Numbered from the stretch's first letter, positions 27,466 through 36,910 are shown. The stretch: DNA of 64,000 nucleotides from Alteromonas sp. ASW11-130 (GCF_026183735.1 NZ_JAPFRE010000015.1:383914-447913); one strand, 5' to 3'. The notes: a model not told the origin generated them from the sequence alone. Made by a program: numbers and translations.

Positions 27466-28443
27466 TTACTTCGCTTTTCTGCGAGAGAAGCCAGCAAGAC
27501 TTAATAAGCTTGCAGCGAAGATGGCCAATGTTGATGGTTCTGGCGCATCTATTGCGCGAACTGCAAATTGAGCGTTAAGAATATTGACACCGTTTTCGCG
27601 AGTTGCGAAGCCCATGCCGTCAAACGCTACGTCTAAGCCGCTTAAGCGAGTAATTAGTTCGTAGTCTCTGTGGTACAGGCTAGCATCAACACCCGATACT
27701 TTGAATTTTACAGAAAAATCAATATAGTCTGCGCCACCACCTATAACGTTCAGTCCGCCTTCACTACCCTCGATACCAACGAGTTCGAATAAGTCAGAAC
27801 AACCTGATGCATTCACCGACCCTGGGGTACGTGCAGCTGGCCCGAAAGGACAAGAACCGTCTGCATCTAAACCATTATTAGGTGTTTCCCAGAAATCTAT
27901 CAAGAAGTTTAGCTCTGGCGCATCTACCTGAACACCGATCGGCAATTCTGCGGTAAGACGAATACCATCTTTAATAATTACTTTATCTAGAAACTGCCCT
28001 GTAATAGGGAAGTTGTCATGGCGTAATGCTGTAGCTTGCTTGAATGCGTCAGAATAGTCTGCGTCAATTTCTACAGTTTGAACGTTACCCTGCGCTTCAC
28101 CACCATTGATATCGACAAGGTTACCGTTAGCATCCCACGATTGTGTGGTATTGTTAGTAACTTGTGAATTGATACCCAAACAGCTTTGGTTCCAATTTAT
28201 CGCATCACCCCAACATAGTGTATCGGGTAAGCCACCAGTTGAAAGAATTGATGGGTTACCGTCTGCGCTATTCCCAGAGAATGTTGGTGTATTAGTAGCG
28301 CCAGCTGGCATCTCGGTGGCTTCAAATGAAAGAAAACCTGCTTCATTAATGAATGACCACTCTTGAATAAGCATTGGATCGGCAAAAGATGATGTACTTG
28401 CTGAAACTGCAACGGCTGCAGCGATTAACTTGATTGATTTCAT
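27466..28443 (-). CDS. PEP-CTERM sorted exported protein (THxN-like), copy 1
   Basis: 325 aa. Signal peptide MKSIKLIAAAVAVSA…SFA-DP. The C-terminus carries the PEP-CTERM sorting signal: 'APEPSTLAIFAASLLSL', a hydrophobic stretch and basic 'SRRKAK'. These proteins are recognised by an exosortase and end up in the outer matrix with exopolysaccharide. The central 'ALRHDNFPITGQFLD' resembles the THxN motif of a PEP-CTERM subfamily (R in place of T). Conserved cysteines include the DTLCWGDAINWNQSC and DGSCPFG segments. Clear paralogue of the next gene. Exosortase is not in this window. Confidence 0.88.
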   Translation of the reverse strand: MKSIKLIAAAVAVSASTSSFADPMLIQEWSFINEAGFLSFEATEMPAGATNTPTFSGNSADGNPSILSTGGLPDTLCWGDAINWNQSCLGINSQVTNNTTQSWDANGNLVDINGGEAQGNVQTVEIDADYSDAFKQATALRHDNFPITGQFLDKVIIKDGIRLTAELPIGVQVDAPELNFLIDFWETPNNGLDADGSCPFGPAARTPGSVNASGCSDLFELVGIEGSEGGLNVIGGGADYIDFSVKFKVSGVDASLYHRDYELITRLSGLDVAFDGMGFATRENGVNILNAQFAVRAIDAPEPSTLAIFAASLLSLAGFSRRKAK

Positions 28444-28494
28444 ACGACTTACTACCTACTAACCTGAAATGTTGTGAATTGAGAGTAACTCCCC

Positions 28495-28536
28495 TGACTT
28501 AGATGTAAGCACTCTCCGTGCCAACTATCTAAGTCA
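28495..28536 (-). repeat. 10-bp perfect inverted repeat in PEP-CTERM leader
   Basis: TGACTTAGAT and ATCTAAGTCA separated by 22 nt, 52-93 bp upstream of the copy-1 start. Could be an operator for a dimeric regulator or an mRNA leader hairpin. I do not see it before copy 2. Confidence 0.6.
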
Positions 28537-28816
28537 CTGTTTAATATAAATTTTATCCTAACTTGATCGATCGGGTCGTACTTAGTTGTAAAAAATGCTG
28601 ACATCTATTCAATTTTAACGGGCAGTGCTATTGGCAAGATATCTGATAATGATCAGTGGTGAGGATTATTTCATGGGAATGTGGGAGTAGGCCTTATGAG
28701 TACCGCCTTTTTTATAGCTTCAGCGCTGACATTACGTTGAGGCAAAGCAAAGAGGAAGCTAGAAATTAACGTCCTGTTCGGGCTGGCAAAAGCGCATGAT
28801 TTTCTGTCGAACAAAT

Positions 28817-28840
28817 AAAAAGCCGCCCAGGGGGCGGCTT
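28817..28840 (-). terminator. Rho-independent terminator after PEP-CTERM gene 2
   Basis: On the minus strand, AGCCGCCC-loop-GGGCGGCT followed by TTTTATTTG. Starts 24 nt past the stop codon. Confidence 0.88.
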
Positions 28841-28863
28841 GTGGTTGAGTCATCTAACTCGAA

Positions 28864-29856
28864 TTATTTTCTTACCTTTCTGCGTGAGAAGCCAGCAAGA
28901 CCTAATAGGCTAGCAGCAAATACAGCTAAGGTTGAAGGTTCTGGTGCGTCAACAGCGCGGATAGCAAATTGCGCATTCAGAATGTTTACGCCATTTTCGC
29001 GTGTTGCGAAACCACGGCCATCATCGAACGCAACGTCAAGACCGCTTAGGCGCGTGATTAGCTCGTAGTCTCTATGATACATTGACGCATCTACACCTGT
29101 TACTTTGAACTTCACAGAGAAATCGATGTAGTCAGGACCTTGAGCAATAATGTTTAGATCGCCGCCCATGTTGTTATCAAAACCAACAATTTCGAACAAA
29201 TCTGAACATCCATTCGAGTTTATAGAGTCAGCGGTAAACGCTGCAGGACCGAACGGACAAGAGCCGTCTGCATCTAAACCTTGGTTAGGCGTTTCCCAAA
29301 AGTCGACCATAAAGGCTAACTCAGGAGCATCAACAACAGTACCTTCCGGCGTAACAGCTTCTAAGCGCAAACCATCTGTAATGGTAATTGTGTCTAAGAA
29401 TTGGCCGGTAATCGGGAAATTCTTGTGACGAAGTGCAGTACCTTGTTTAAAGGCACCTGTATAGTCTTCGTCAATCCCCACTGTCATGGCGTTTCCTTGT
29501 GGAGCACCACCGTTCAGATCCACCATCACGCCGTCTTCATTCCAGCTTTCGGTCGTGTTGTCTGTTACAGGAGAATTAATAGTTAAACAGCTTTGGTTAT
29601 TACCACCATTTGCTGGATCACCCCAACAAATGTTGTCGGGAAGCGAACCACCCGATAAAATGGATGCACCGCCATCTGCGCTATCACCCGATAAAGTTGG
29701 GGTATTCGTCGCACCTGGAGGCATATCGGTTGCGGTATATGCAGAGAAGCCAGCTTCGTTCGTGAAGGACCACTCTTGAATAACCATTGGATCAGCAAAT
29801 GCAGAAGTACTTGCAGTTAATGCTGTAGCAACAGCAATCATATTTAATTTTTTCAT
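28864..29856 (-). CDS. PEP-CTERM sorted exported protein (THxN-like), copy 2
   Basis: 330 aa, similar to the preceding PEP-CTERM protein from end to end: same signal peptide style (MKKLNMIAVATAL…AFA-DP), 'LPDNICWGD', 'ALRHKNFPITGQFLD', 'PNQGLDADGSCPFGPAA', 'RDYELITRLSGLDVAFDD', and a C-terminal 'APEPSTLAVFAASLLGL' plus 'SRRKVRK' sorting signal. Tandem duplication with divergence. Each copy has its own terminator and a long upstream region, so they are separate transcripts that can be expressed differently. Confidence 0.88.
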   Translation of the reverse strand: MKKLNMIAVATALTASTSAFADPMVIQEWSFTNEAGFSAYTATDMPPGATNTPTLSGDSADGGASILSGGSLPDNICWGDPANGGNNQSCLTINSPVTDNTTESWNEDGVMVDLNGGAPQGNAMTVGIDEDYTGAFKQGTALRHKNFPITGQFLDTITITDGLRLEAVTPEGTVVDAPELAFMVDFWETPNQGLDADGSCPFGPAAFTADSINSNGCSDLFEIVGFDNNMGGDLNIIAQGPDYIDFSVKFKVTGVDASMYHRDYELITRLSGLDVAFDDGRGFATRENGVNILNAQFAIRAVDAPEPSTLAVFAASLLGLAGFSRRKVRK

Positions 29857-30606
29857 AGTTTAAGAATTCCTTTTGTGTTCCGAAAAGACAAAGTGTTCTC
29901 GTTCTATGTAATGGAAAGCATTAGGCGTGCCACAATAAAAAAAAGTGTTATATATTTGGCGATCTATTTATTTGCTGGGGGATCGGGTGTTGATTTATAA
30001 GCAGCAGCGTTGTCAGGCGCGAGCAAGGTTATCAAAGCTATCGGTAAATTCCTCTGGTTTGCTTATAACAATGCTGCTAACACTGACGTATATTTTTTGA
30101 TAATTGATATAACCAGATATACCTTATATATAAAAATTTCAAAATAATGAGTAAAAATATCACACTTAGCGTTTAAACTCGGTGGAACAGCGTAAAGCAA
30201 GGGGAAAAGCCCGCATTATTTATAGAAGCGTCACCGGCTGAGTGACTTACTTAGCTCGCTTTACGGTAGAAAACATACGGACAACCTCTACGCCACCAGA
30301 AATTAACGCATGTTATCAATGTGTTAGCAATATTTGTGATAATTACCCGGTCTGGGTAATATTTTACATACTGTTTTAAACTGAACTCGATCTTTTAAAG
30401 TAAAAATCCCCTTACTTTTCCTACTTATGAATATCGTAAAATACCGCTGCAAATCGTAGAATCGGCGTTTTGTACGTAGGTACTTCACCTGCGTTTATGT
30501 TATAAATAGCACGTGGTATAAATACTGTTCGAGTAATGACATTTTAATCATTGGTATCAGACACGTTTCCCCTCCACATTTGTTTGTACGGTATTGAGGA
30601 AGTTAC
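29857..30606. other. Long AT-rich intergenic region
   Basis: 750 bp between divergent genes. It should hold the promoters of PEP-CTERM copy 2 and of the CadC-like regulator. CGTAAAGC (30190) and GCTTTACG (30258) are inverted but 60 bp apart. No gene or known RNA recognised. Confidence 0.4.
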
Positions 30607-32802
30607 ATGCAGGTAGTGCGAAGCACTGATTGGTACTTCTGTATCAAGAATCAGGAGCTTATATATTTCGATGGCAACGTAGTTGTACTCCAGACTCGCT
30701 TGGCACGCTGCCTTGAAGCGTTAATCATGAACGCGGGAGAAACTATAAGTTACGACGAGCTATTACTTAAAGTATGGAAAACTGAGCATCGGGATTCCAG
30801 TACAATCTCTTCCGTCATCGCAGAATTAAGAAAGTTAATAAATTGTCGTAAACAAGGCCCTACTTATATCAAAACGGTGCCTAAGAAAGGGTATTGTTTC
30901 GTAGGCCAGGCCGAAATTATAGAACTTTCTCCTCAGGAAATTATCTCCCTGAAAAACAGCCATAAGCACAATGTACCTGATGTAAATACACCTGATAAGG
31001 CATCTTCGATAACAGACCGTGTAACAAAGGACATAGTTAGCGAGAGTCCTACATCAATAGGTAGGCAAGCAGGTGATAATCTTCAAACGGATAGCTTTCG
31101 CTCTAGCGCGAGGAAAAAATGGTGGTGGGCTGCCACGCTTCTTGTAATTCTTACAGCTGTTCTTCTTAGTATTTATTTCGCCATCCAGACAAAGCAGTCA
31201 GAAAGTACACCCGAGGCGTTTTACGACGGTTTACATATTTACACCTATGAGCCGGGTCTCGAATTAGAGTTTGACGTGAGTCTGTCAAATGAATGGATGG
31301 TATACACGCATCAATTATCGTTAGCAGAACCTAAAACCATTATTTTAAAAAACCTAGTATCCAACAAATCCTACAAACTGAATACAGCTCCAGGTATCAG
31401 TACTTACTCGGCAAGCTTTTCGCCAGATTCCAGTAAACTTGTGTATATCAAAAGCACGGAAGAAGAGTGCCAGGTTAGAACAATTGAAATAAATACATCA
31501 GGATTCATTAACCATACTGATAAATATATTAGTAGCTGTGGGCTTTCAAGAATATGGACAACCACCGCTTTTTCAGCTGATGGGAAAACGATTTTTTTCA
31601 GTCGTTCCCATTCGTTGGCAGATCCCCTAAAAATCATTAAATTAAATCTGGAAACAGGATTTGAAAGACAGATTAGCTCTCCCGCTTCTTCCGGTCGGGG
31701 TGACTATTCCTTTTCGCTTTCACCTGATGGAGAAAAATTAGCCGTTGTTCGCAATCACTTGTGGCAAAGCACCAATATTATGGTGCTCGATTTGCAGTCT
31801 GAAGAAATAAGCCACGTACAGTCGCTGCCTTATCTGATATTGGGAGTCGGCTGGAAAAACGAAAATACGCTTTTATATGTAGATTTCGAAAAGCGTTTAG
31901 TGGCATATAACCTATCTGAGAATAAAGAAGCAAAACCAATCAGCGATCGACGATCGCTAAATTACCCTGTCGTTCGCAATTCGCGAATATACGCTAGTAG
32001 GGGAGATATACTTGATTCCACAGTATGGCGTTTTACTATATCCGAAGATCCTGCAATAAAGCCTGTATCTTTTATTGACACACCCTATAAAGATCAAGCA
32101 CCAGTCGCCAGTGACAACGGCGTTTATTTTGTTTCGAATCGCACAGGACAAAATCAAATATGGTTGCAGGGCGAAAGCGGGCTCACTCAGATATCTAATT
32201 TTGTAGAATCCGCCCTTCTAGAAAATATTTTGTTGGCAACAAAGCATAACTCGATATTTGGACTGTCCAATCATCGTCTTTTCAAATTTAATATAGACGA
32301 TAAAGACATGACGTATCTGTCAGGTGACAATCACAATATCAAGAATGTCACGTTATCGTCTGATGAAAATTTCTTATTATACGCATTGGAAAAAGACGAG
32401 CTATGGTCGATATATCGTTACGATATAGTGTCCGAAGTACATGAGTTTCTATTTAGAGGATTTTCAGTTAGATCTGTTGATAACCAATTATATTTTACAA
32501 AATTACGCGAAACAGGTTTGTGGAAATACGATTTAGAAACAAATACTGAAGAACTAGTATCTAATCTTGAAGGCATACGAGCATTGCAAGATTGGCATGT
32601 TTCTCAAGACTTGCTTGTTTTTCTAGGCGATCGATCTATACATCTTTATTCTTTTAGAAACGAACGTGAAATTTGGAAGATCGATTTGAAGAATAGATCC
32701 AAAAATTTATCATGTTCAGAATCAGCAAACATCTGTTATTTCGAAGTATTAAGCTCTGGAAACACCGAAATCATTGAACTCAGAAAAATCGAGGAACTTT
32801 AA
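30607..32802 (+). CDS. CadC/ToxR-like transmembrane transcriptional regulator with beta-propeller sensor
   Basis: 731 aa. N-terminal winged-helix DNA-binding domain of the OmpR/ToxR type (about 1-105; 'ISYDELLLKVWK', 'STISSVIAELRKLI', 'YIKTVPKKGYCFVGQ'), a charged linker, one transmembrane helix (about 178-198, 'WWWAATLLVILTAVLLSIYF'), then a periplasmic region of about 530 residues with repeated WD40/TolB-like blades ('SASFSPDSSKLVYIKS', 'FSLSPDGEKLAVVRN', 'APVASDNGVYFVSNRTG'). The propeller probably senses an envelope or extracellular ligand directly. ATG with AGGAA 6 nt upstream. Directly downstream (130 bp) lies a small exported peptide gene that could be its target or ligand. Confidence 0.9.
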   Translation: MQVVRSTDWYFCIKNQELIYFDGNVVVLQTRLARCLEALIMNAGETISYDELLLKVWKTEHRDSSTISSVIAELRKLINCRKQGPTYIKTVPKKGYCFVGQAEIIELSPQEIISLKNSHKHNVPDVNTPDKASSITDRVTKDIVSESPTSIGRQAGDNLQTDSFRSSARKKWWWAATLLVILTAVLLSIYFAIQTKQSESTPEAFYDGLHIYTYEPGLELEFDVSLSNEWMVYTHQLSLAEPKTIILKNLVSNKSYKLNTAPGISTYSASFSPDSSKLVYIKSTEEECQVRTIEINTSGFINHTDKYISSCGLSRIWTTTAFSADGKTIFFSRSHSLADPLKIIKLNLETGFERQISSPASSGRGDYSFSLSPDGEKLAVVRNHLWQSTNIMVLDLQSEEISHVQSLPYLILGVGWKNENTLLYVDFEKRLVAYNLSENKEAKPISDRRSLNYPVVRNSRIYASRGDILDSTVWRFTISEDPAIKPVSFIDTPYKDQAPVASDNGVYFVSNRTGQNQIWLQGESGLTQISNFVESALLENILLATKHNSIFGLSNHRLFKFNIDDKDMTYLSGDNHNIKNVTLSSDENFLLYALEKDELWSIYRYDIVSEVHEFLFRGFSVRSVDNQLYFTKLRETGLWKYDLETNTEELVSNLEGIRALQDWHVSQDLLVFLGDRSIHLYSFRNEREIWKIDLKNRSKNLSCSESANICYFEVLSSGNTEIIELRKIEEL

Positions 32803-32932
32803 AGCTATTTTCACGTTACAAGACTATTGTTTTAATGCATGCTTGAGCCATCTAGTTATTTACTTGACTCTAACCAAGCTCAAGTTAAACCATTACAAAC
32901 ATTTAGTATTAAACATTAGCAGGAAAATAGTT

Positions 32933-33112
32933 ATGAAAAATAGCGTACGTAAGTTAACAACGTTAGTTCTTTTTGCCTTGTCTTCAACTATCTCATTAAA
33001 CATTTCTGCAACTGAATCAGGAACCACGGCAGAAAAAAAACCAAAAGATGGACCAATTGTAGTTACAGGTCATATCTGTAGAGAGTTTCCTCTTTGTACA
33101 GCCACATATTAA
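32933..33112 (+). CDS. 59-aa exported peptide precursor with CX5C tail
   Basis: ATG with AGGA 9 nt upstream. Signal peptide of about 26 residues (KLTTLVLFALSSTISLNISA-TE). The mature ~32-residue peptide ends in 'GPIVVTGHICREFPLCTATY', with two cysteines five residues apart that could form a small disulfide loop after export. Followed by an 11-bp hairpin with a GCGA tetraloop (33145-33170) and a strong terminator (33220-33251), so it is a self-contained transcript end. Function unknown: signalling peptide, bacteriocin-like peptide or ligand for the upstream propeller regulator are possible. Confidence 0.65.
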   Translation: MKNSVRKLTTLVLFALSSTISLNISATESGTTAEKKPKDGPIVVTGHICREFPLCTATY

Positions 33113-33144
33113 TTATCACCCGCATCAAGTAAACACTCACTTAC

Positions 33145-33170
33145 AACGAAGTGCCGCGAGGTACTTCGTT
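33145..33170 (+). terminator. GNRA-tetraloop hairpin after peptide gene
   Basis: AACGAAGTGCC-GCGA-GGTACTTCGTT: 11-bp stem with one G-U pair and a GNRA loop, 33 nt past the peptide stop. Not followed by a T run, so more likely an mRNA-stabilising hairpin than a full terminator. Confidence 0.55.
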
Positions 33171-33219
33171 TAGGTCGCATCTATTCCCCTCACATTTTCT
33201 GATGTACTCCCATTGGAGG

Positions 33220-33251
33220 CCTAATTAACCCCTTTTAATTAGGTTTTTTTT
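33220..33251 (+). terminator. Rho-independent terminator
   Basis: CCTAATTAA-loop-TTAATTAGG followed by eight T. Ends the regulator/peptide transcription unit. Confidence 0.88.
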
Positions 33252-33621
33252 CTTAACGCTTCGCTCGCTAATGAAGGGAGAGTGTGAGTAAGGTCCTGTC
33301 TATTCTCAATACCAAATTAGCAAAAGCTAACTTACACTATCATTACTTAGTAATAGCAAGATGTTCAGCCGTATCGTGCCATCAAGCCTTCGCCATAAAG
33401 CCTTTTTCACCTCACTCAGAAGTGCGCTAAGCAATCAAAATAACAGCGTAACTCATTGATAAAATATCGTTTTTCTTATCAAGGAATTTACGAGGATTTG
33501 TCAAAGAACTTATTTTTCGAGTGCTTCAATATAGACGCAGAAGTTAAGCGGCAATCAGCGAACATAACTCCCTTTTCGTCTGAAGCCGCCACCTTGCATT
33601 ACGTTTCGAAGGAGAATTGAA
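33252..33621. other. Intergenic region, no gene seen
   Basis: 370 bp between the terminator and the adenylation-domain gene. Probably contains that gene's promoter. No other signal recognised. Confidence 0.4.
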
Positions 33622-34902
33622 GTGCAGAATAAGAGTAAGCTGATTGGTATCCACCAATGGTTCGAACATTTTGCTGAAACAACGCCTGACAAAGTAGCGT
33701 GCGTATTTGGTAACACCGCAATAACGTATTCTGAGTTAAATAGCCGAGCCAATTTTTTAGCTCATATCATGATTGAAAGAGGCGTTAGCCCAGGCGATAT
33801 TGTAGCAATGGCTATGATGCGGTCGGTAGAGCAAGCCGTTTCAATACTAGCAGTGCTTAAAGCAGGTGCAGCTTACTTACCTTTGGATGCAACGCTATCC
33901 AAATCACAATCTCTCGACCGATTAAATCATGCCGATATAAAATACACCATTGTAGATAAGCAATGGCCAGTAAATATCGTCGACAAAGGGTGCAGCGAAA
34001 GAGAATATATCTGCAATTCCGATAGTGAGCTTTTTACAGGTCAATGTGAAGTTAATCCCGCTATCCCCACTTCGCCAGAACGCCGGGCGTATGTTATGTT
34101 CACTAAGGTTCGTACAGGGCAACCCAAAGCCGTAATGGTTCCTCATCGTGCAGTAATACATCTTGCCAAACAAAAGAAGCATGTCGAATTGAGCGCTGAC
34201 GATACGTTACTTCAATTTGCCCCGCTCGCTCATGATGCGTCCACGTTTGAGATCTGGGGCGCATGGTTAAACGGCGGTACGCTGGTGCTCTATCCCGGAC
34301 GTGGAGTCAATCGCAACCTCTTAGAAAAAGTAATCACAGAGAATAAAGTCAGTGTATGTTGGTTAACGGCGCCGCTATTTCATCTGGTGGCGAAGAATAA
34401 CGTCAATATACTGCAAACTATTCGTGTGCTGGTTGCTGGAGGCGAAATAAAGCCTGATTTGGTCAGAAAAGTGTTGAACACATTTCCTCACCTAACCCTA
34501 ATGACAGGCTATGGACCCATGGAAAATACCACCTTTACCTGTTGTTATTCGATGACTAAAGAAAGTGACATTACTACACCATATCCTCTTGGTAAGCCTG
34601 TGGGAGAAACCCAATTACACATACTTGATTCTAATCGTCAGCCCGTATTACAAGGGTGCCCAGGTGAACTGTATGTTTCGGGCCCGGGCGTAGCGCTGGG
34701 GTACCTTAATGCCACCAGCGAAGATTTTTTTGTGGACCCAAGCATCGCTGAAGGTTTGATTTACCGAACAGGAGACATGGTGACGCAGCATGCTTCTGGT
34801 AATTTGAGCTTAGTTAAGTGCTGCGATGATCCGTTGAAAATGCGCGGTTTTCAGGTGTCACTTAAAGAAATGAGCCAGGCGGTTTACGCGTATCGAGGGT
34901 AG
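33622..34902 (+). CDS. Stand-alone, degenerate NRPS-type adenylation domain (lacks C-terminal subdomain)
   Basis: 426 aa from a GTG with GAAGGAG 7 nt upstream. It follows NRPS adenylation cores: A1/A2-like 'AITYSELNSRAN' and 'LKAGAAYLPLDATLS', A4 'APLAHDASTFEIWG', A5 'GYGPMENTTF' (usually GYGPTE), A7 'IYRTGDMV'. Key motifs are damaged: the A3 phosphate loop reads 'YVMFTKVRTGQPKAVMV' where YTSGTTGxPKG is expected, A8 'CCDDPLKMRGFQVSLKEM' is weak, and the protein ends before the A10 lysine. No carrier or condensation domain is fused or adjacent. Catalysis is doubtful; it is a decaying fragment or has a new binding role. Confidence 0.75.
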   Translation: MQNKSKLIGIHQWFEHFAETTPDKVACVFGNTAITYSELNSRANFLAHIMIERGVSPGDIVAMAMMRSVEQAVSILAVLKAGAAYLPLDATLSKSQSLDRLNHADIKYTIVDKQWPVNIVDKGCSEREYICNSDSELFTGQCEVNPAIPTSPERRAYVMFTKVRTGQPKAVMVPHRAVIHLAKQKKHVELSADDTLLQFAPLAHDASTFEIWGAWLNGGTLVLYPGRGVNRNLLEKVITENKVSVCWLTAPLFHLVAKNNVNILQTIRVLVAGGEIKPDLVRKVLNTFPHLTLMTGYGPMENTTFTCCYSMTKESDITTPYPLGKPVGETQLHILDSNRQPVLQGCPGELYVSGPGVALGYLNATSEDFFVDPSIAEGLIYRTGDMVTQHASGNLSLVKCCDDPLKMRGFQVSLKEMSQAVYAYRG

Positions 34903-34951
34903 CTTTTAGTCACACGGAATAGCGTACCTGCAAAGCATAGCAACCAATAGT

Positions 34952-34982
34952 ACCACCCGTTTAACTAAAGTGAACGGGTGGT
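34952..34982. repeat. 10-bp perfect inverted repeat after adenylation-domain gene
   Basis: ACCACCCGTT, 11-nt loop, AACGGGTGGT. Probably a transcription-stopping hairpin, although no T run follows. Confidence 0.6.
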
Positions 34983-35497
34983 AAATTCACCCCAACGATA
35001 CCCCTTATTTTTTATCAATGTTTTTTTAGCCGTTAATGAGTTTATTAGTTGAGAGCGCTATGGGATTAAAAGTAAGCAATTTATTATTTTGGACCTCGCT
35101 TCTTGCAATTCCTATATGGTTTATTTGTCTCGCCAGACTGCTTCGTAGCCCTTCCGTTGACTTTACTTCAATTGAATTTTTCATGGTATTGCTTATGCCT
35201 GTAGTTATTTTTATTAACTTAAGGTCGCCGAAACCGAAATAAATCAAGTAAAATGCATCAAAATTCAGCCCGCGTGCTTTGCTTACCACATTGCTGTAAA
35301 CCTCTATTAAAAATTTGTACGAGGCCACTCTCTAGAACAATAACCAAGGCCAAACGTTTTACCCTTCGAAACAAAATAGTGACAATGTTTATTGTAGGCA
35401 CGCGAGATGGCGTGTATTACTTGTGCAAGGTGATACACGTCCATTAGCGTCAATTATATCTACCTCCAATTATGTGAAGAGAGCTATGAAATGAAGG
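34983..35497. other. Intergenic region with one possible small membrane protein
   Basis: 515 bp with no confident gene; see the candidate at 35060-35242. The minus-strand frame across 35026-35328 lacks a ribosome site and sensible protein features. Confidence 0.4.
35060..35242 (+). CDS. Possible 60-aa two-helix membrane protein
   Basis: From ATG 35060 (GAGAG just upstream; ATG 35036 also in frame). Two hydrophobic helices ('LLFWTSLLAIPIWFICLA' and 'FFMVLLMPVVIFINL') separated by a short polar loop, ending in a basic 'RSPKPK'. The layout is believable for a small inner-membrane protein but there is no homology or operon support. Confidence 0.35.
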   Translation: MGLKVSNLLFWTSLLAIPIWFICLARLLRSPSVDFTSIEFFMVLLMPVVIFINLRSPKPK

Positions 35498-36910
35498 CTA
35501 AAACGCCATACGCACCCCTGCTGTAAAATTAGTATAAGTAAAGTCTTCTAATCCCACCGTTGTATTGGCATCAACAAATGCCTGAATGCCGTTTGGAAAT
35601 ACAACCGATACGCCCGCCCCCAAATTGAAGTAATTGGAATCCGGCTCGTCGGTTATAAATTCAATCAGGTTATTCTGAGGGTCGTAAACATACTGTGCTG
35701 TAATTGCGCGACTTTCATCCTCATGCTCATAAAGCCACTCAGCCATAAGATAGGGTGTGAGCACCCCAAAATCGCGATTAAGTGTCCAACTGATCTGACC
35801 GCCGAGCGCCGTCTTCAAAGATTCGACATTTTGCTCCTGGTAAGCTAATGCGAGGCCTCCTCCGCCGGTGCTAGTTTCAGACGAGTCTTGTTCAGCAAAC
35901 TCGTCAATCTCCATATCTAAATAACGCACTTTAAAATAGGGAGAAATAATGCGGTTATCGTTAACCAACTGGTAACCCGCTTCAAGTGAAAGCGCGTATT
36001 GGGTTGACTCGGTGCTCGACCTTAAAATTCGGTCGGGGGCGCCGCTATTATCAGTAACACTAGAAATAATTTGTACATTGCGTGATGAATCAAATTCACT
36101 TGAGCCAATATCCAGCACCGTAGAAAAATAAAATTCATCCCGTTGATAAAGGCTATATAGGGTAAATGTATCCGTGGATACGTCCATTTGTGCACCAGGC
36201 ACGCGTTGAGAAACGTCATAATCGGCATCTACATCGCGATAACCATAGGCGATGCCCCCTACAAAGTGGTCATTAAATATGTAATCAACACCCACTAACA
36301 CCTGGTAATCATCTAATTCGAAACCATCTTCCCGGTCTGTGGTGTCTTTATCACCCATGCCACTTTTTAAACTACCAAACACGCCCCATCTTTGATTTTG
36401 AATTAACGCGTCACTGCTAGCTCCAATTCCTAATGCATTAAAGTCTTGTGATCCACCTGTGTAATTATGGTTAACACGCGCAATACCGCTCATTGTATTC
36501 ATAAAGCTAGACAATCGATCCGCCACCACGACGCTTTGTCCCATCATAGCTTCTGTGACGACATTGCTTTGTGCAGCTGCTTCTTCGCCCGCAACCTGTT
36601 GTAGATAGCTGGCAAGCGTGGCTTTGTTGACCCCCAGATCTTTACTGGTAGGCGCGTTGACACTTCCCAAGATTCTGTTAGCGGTATGTACCATTTCGCC
36701 GCAGCGGCTAAATAAATCCAGTTGCTGAGGACTAGTCGGTGCGCGACTACTGCCTAAAAATCCCATGCATACGGTTTGCACAGCGTTTCCCATGCGCTGC
36801 TGTAAATCTGTTTGTCCTATACTACCTAGGGGTAAGTTTTCCTGTGAAGTGGCGACAGTTGTAAACAGTGAGGAGGCAATGACAATGCCTAGTTTGACAG
36901 ACGTTTCCAT
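35498..36910 (-). CDS. Autotransporter beta-domain outer-membrane protein with short passenger
   Basis: About 470 aa from ATG 36910, which gives a signal peptide (METSVKLGIVIASSLFTTVATS-QE); in-frame ATGs at 36925 and 36964 are upstream alternatives. Residues ~25-170 form a helix-rich segment with two cysteines ('VQTVCMGF', 'LFSRCGEM'). The rest is a typical autotransporter barrel: 'RWGVFGSLKSGMGDKD', 'YQVLVGVDYIFNDHFVGG', 'AYGYRDVDADYD', ending in 'FTYTNFTAGVRMAF'. With such a short passenger it may be an outer-membrane barrel with a periplasmic or surface helical plug rather than a secreted effector. Divergent from the kinase gene with ~190 bp between. Confidence 0.85.
   Translation of the reverse strand: METSVKLGIVIASSLFTTVATSQENLPLGSIGQTDLQQRMGNAVQTVCMGFLGSSRAPTSPQQLDLFSRCGEMVHTANRILGSVNAPTSKDLGVNKATLASYLQQVAGEEAAAQSNVVTEAMMGQSVVVADRLSSFMNTMSGIARVNHNYTGGSQDFNALGIGASSDALIQNQRWGVFGSLKSGMGDKDTTDREDGFELDDYQVLVGVDYIFNDHFVGGIAYGYRDVDADYDVSQRVPGAQMDVSTDTFTLYSLYQRDEFYFSTVLDIGSSEFDSSRNVQIISSVTDNSGAPDRILRSSTESTQYALSLEAGYQLVNDNRIISPYFKVRYLDMEIDEFAEQDSSETSTGGGGLALAYQEQNVESLKTALGGQISWTLNRDFGVLTPYLMAEWLYEHEDESRAITAQYVYDPQNNLIEFITDEPDSNYFNLGAGVSVVFPNGIQAFVDANTTVGLEDFTYTNFTAGVRMAF

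Noticed and set aside
35026..35328. 100-codon open frame on the minus strand opposite the small two-helix candidate
   Set aside because: No ribosome site, no recognisable motif, and the plus-strand frame has clearer protein features.
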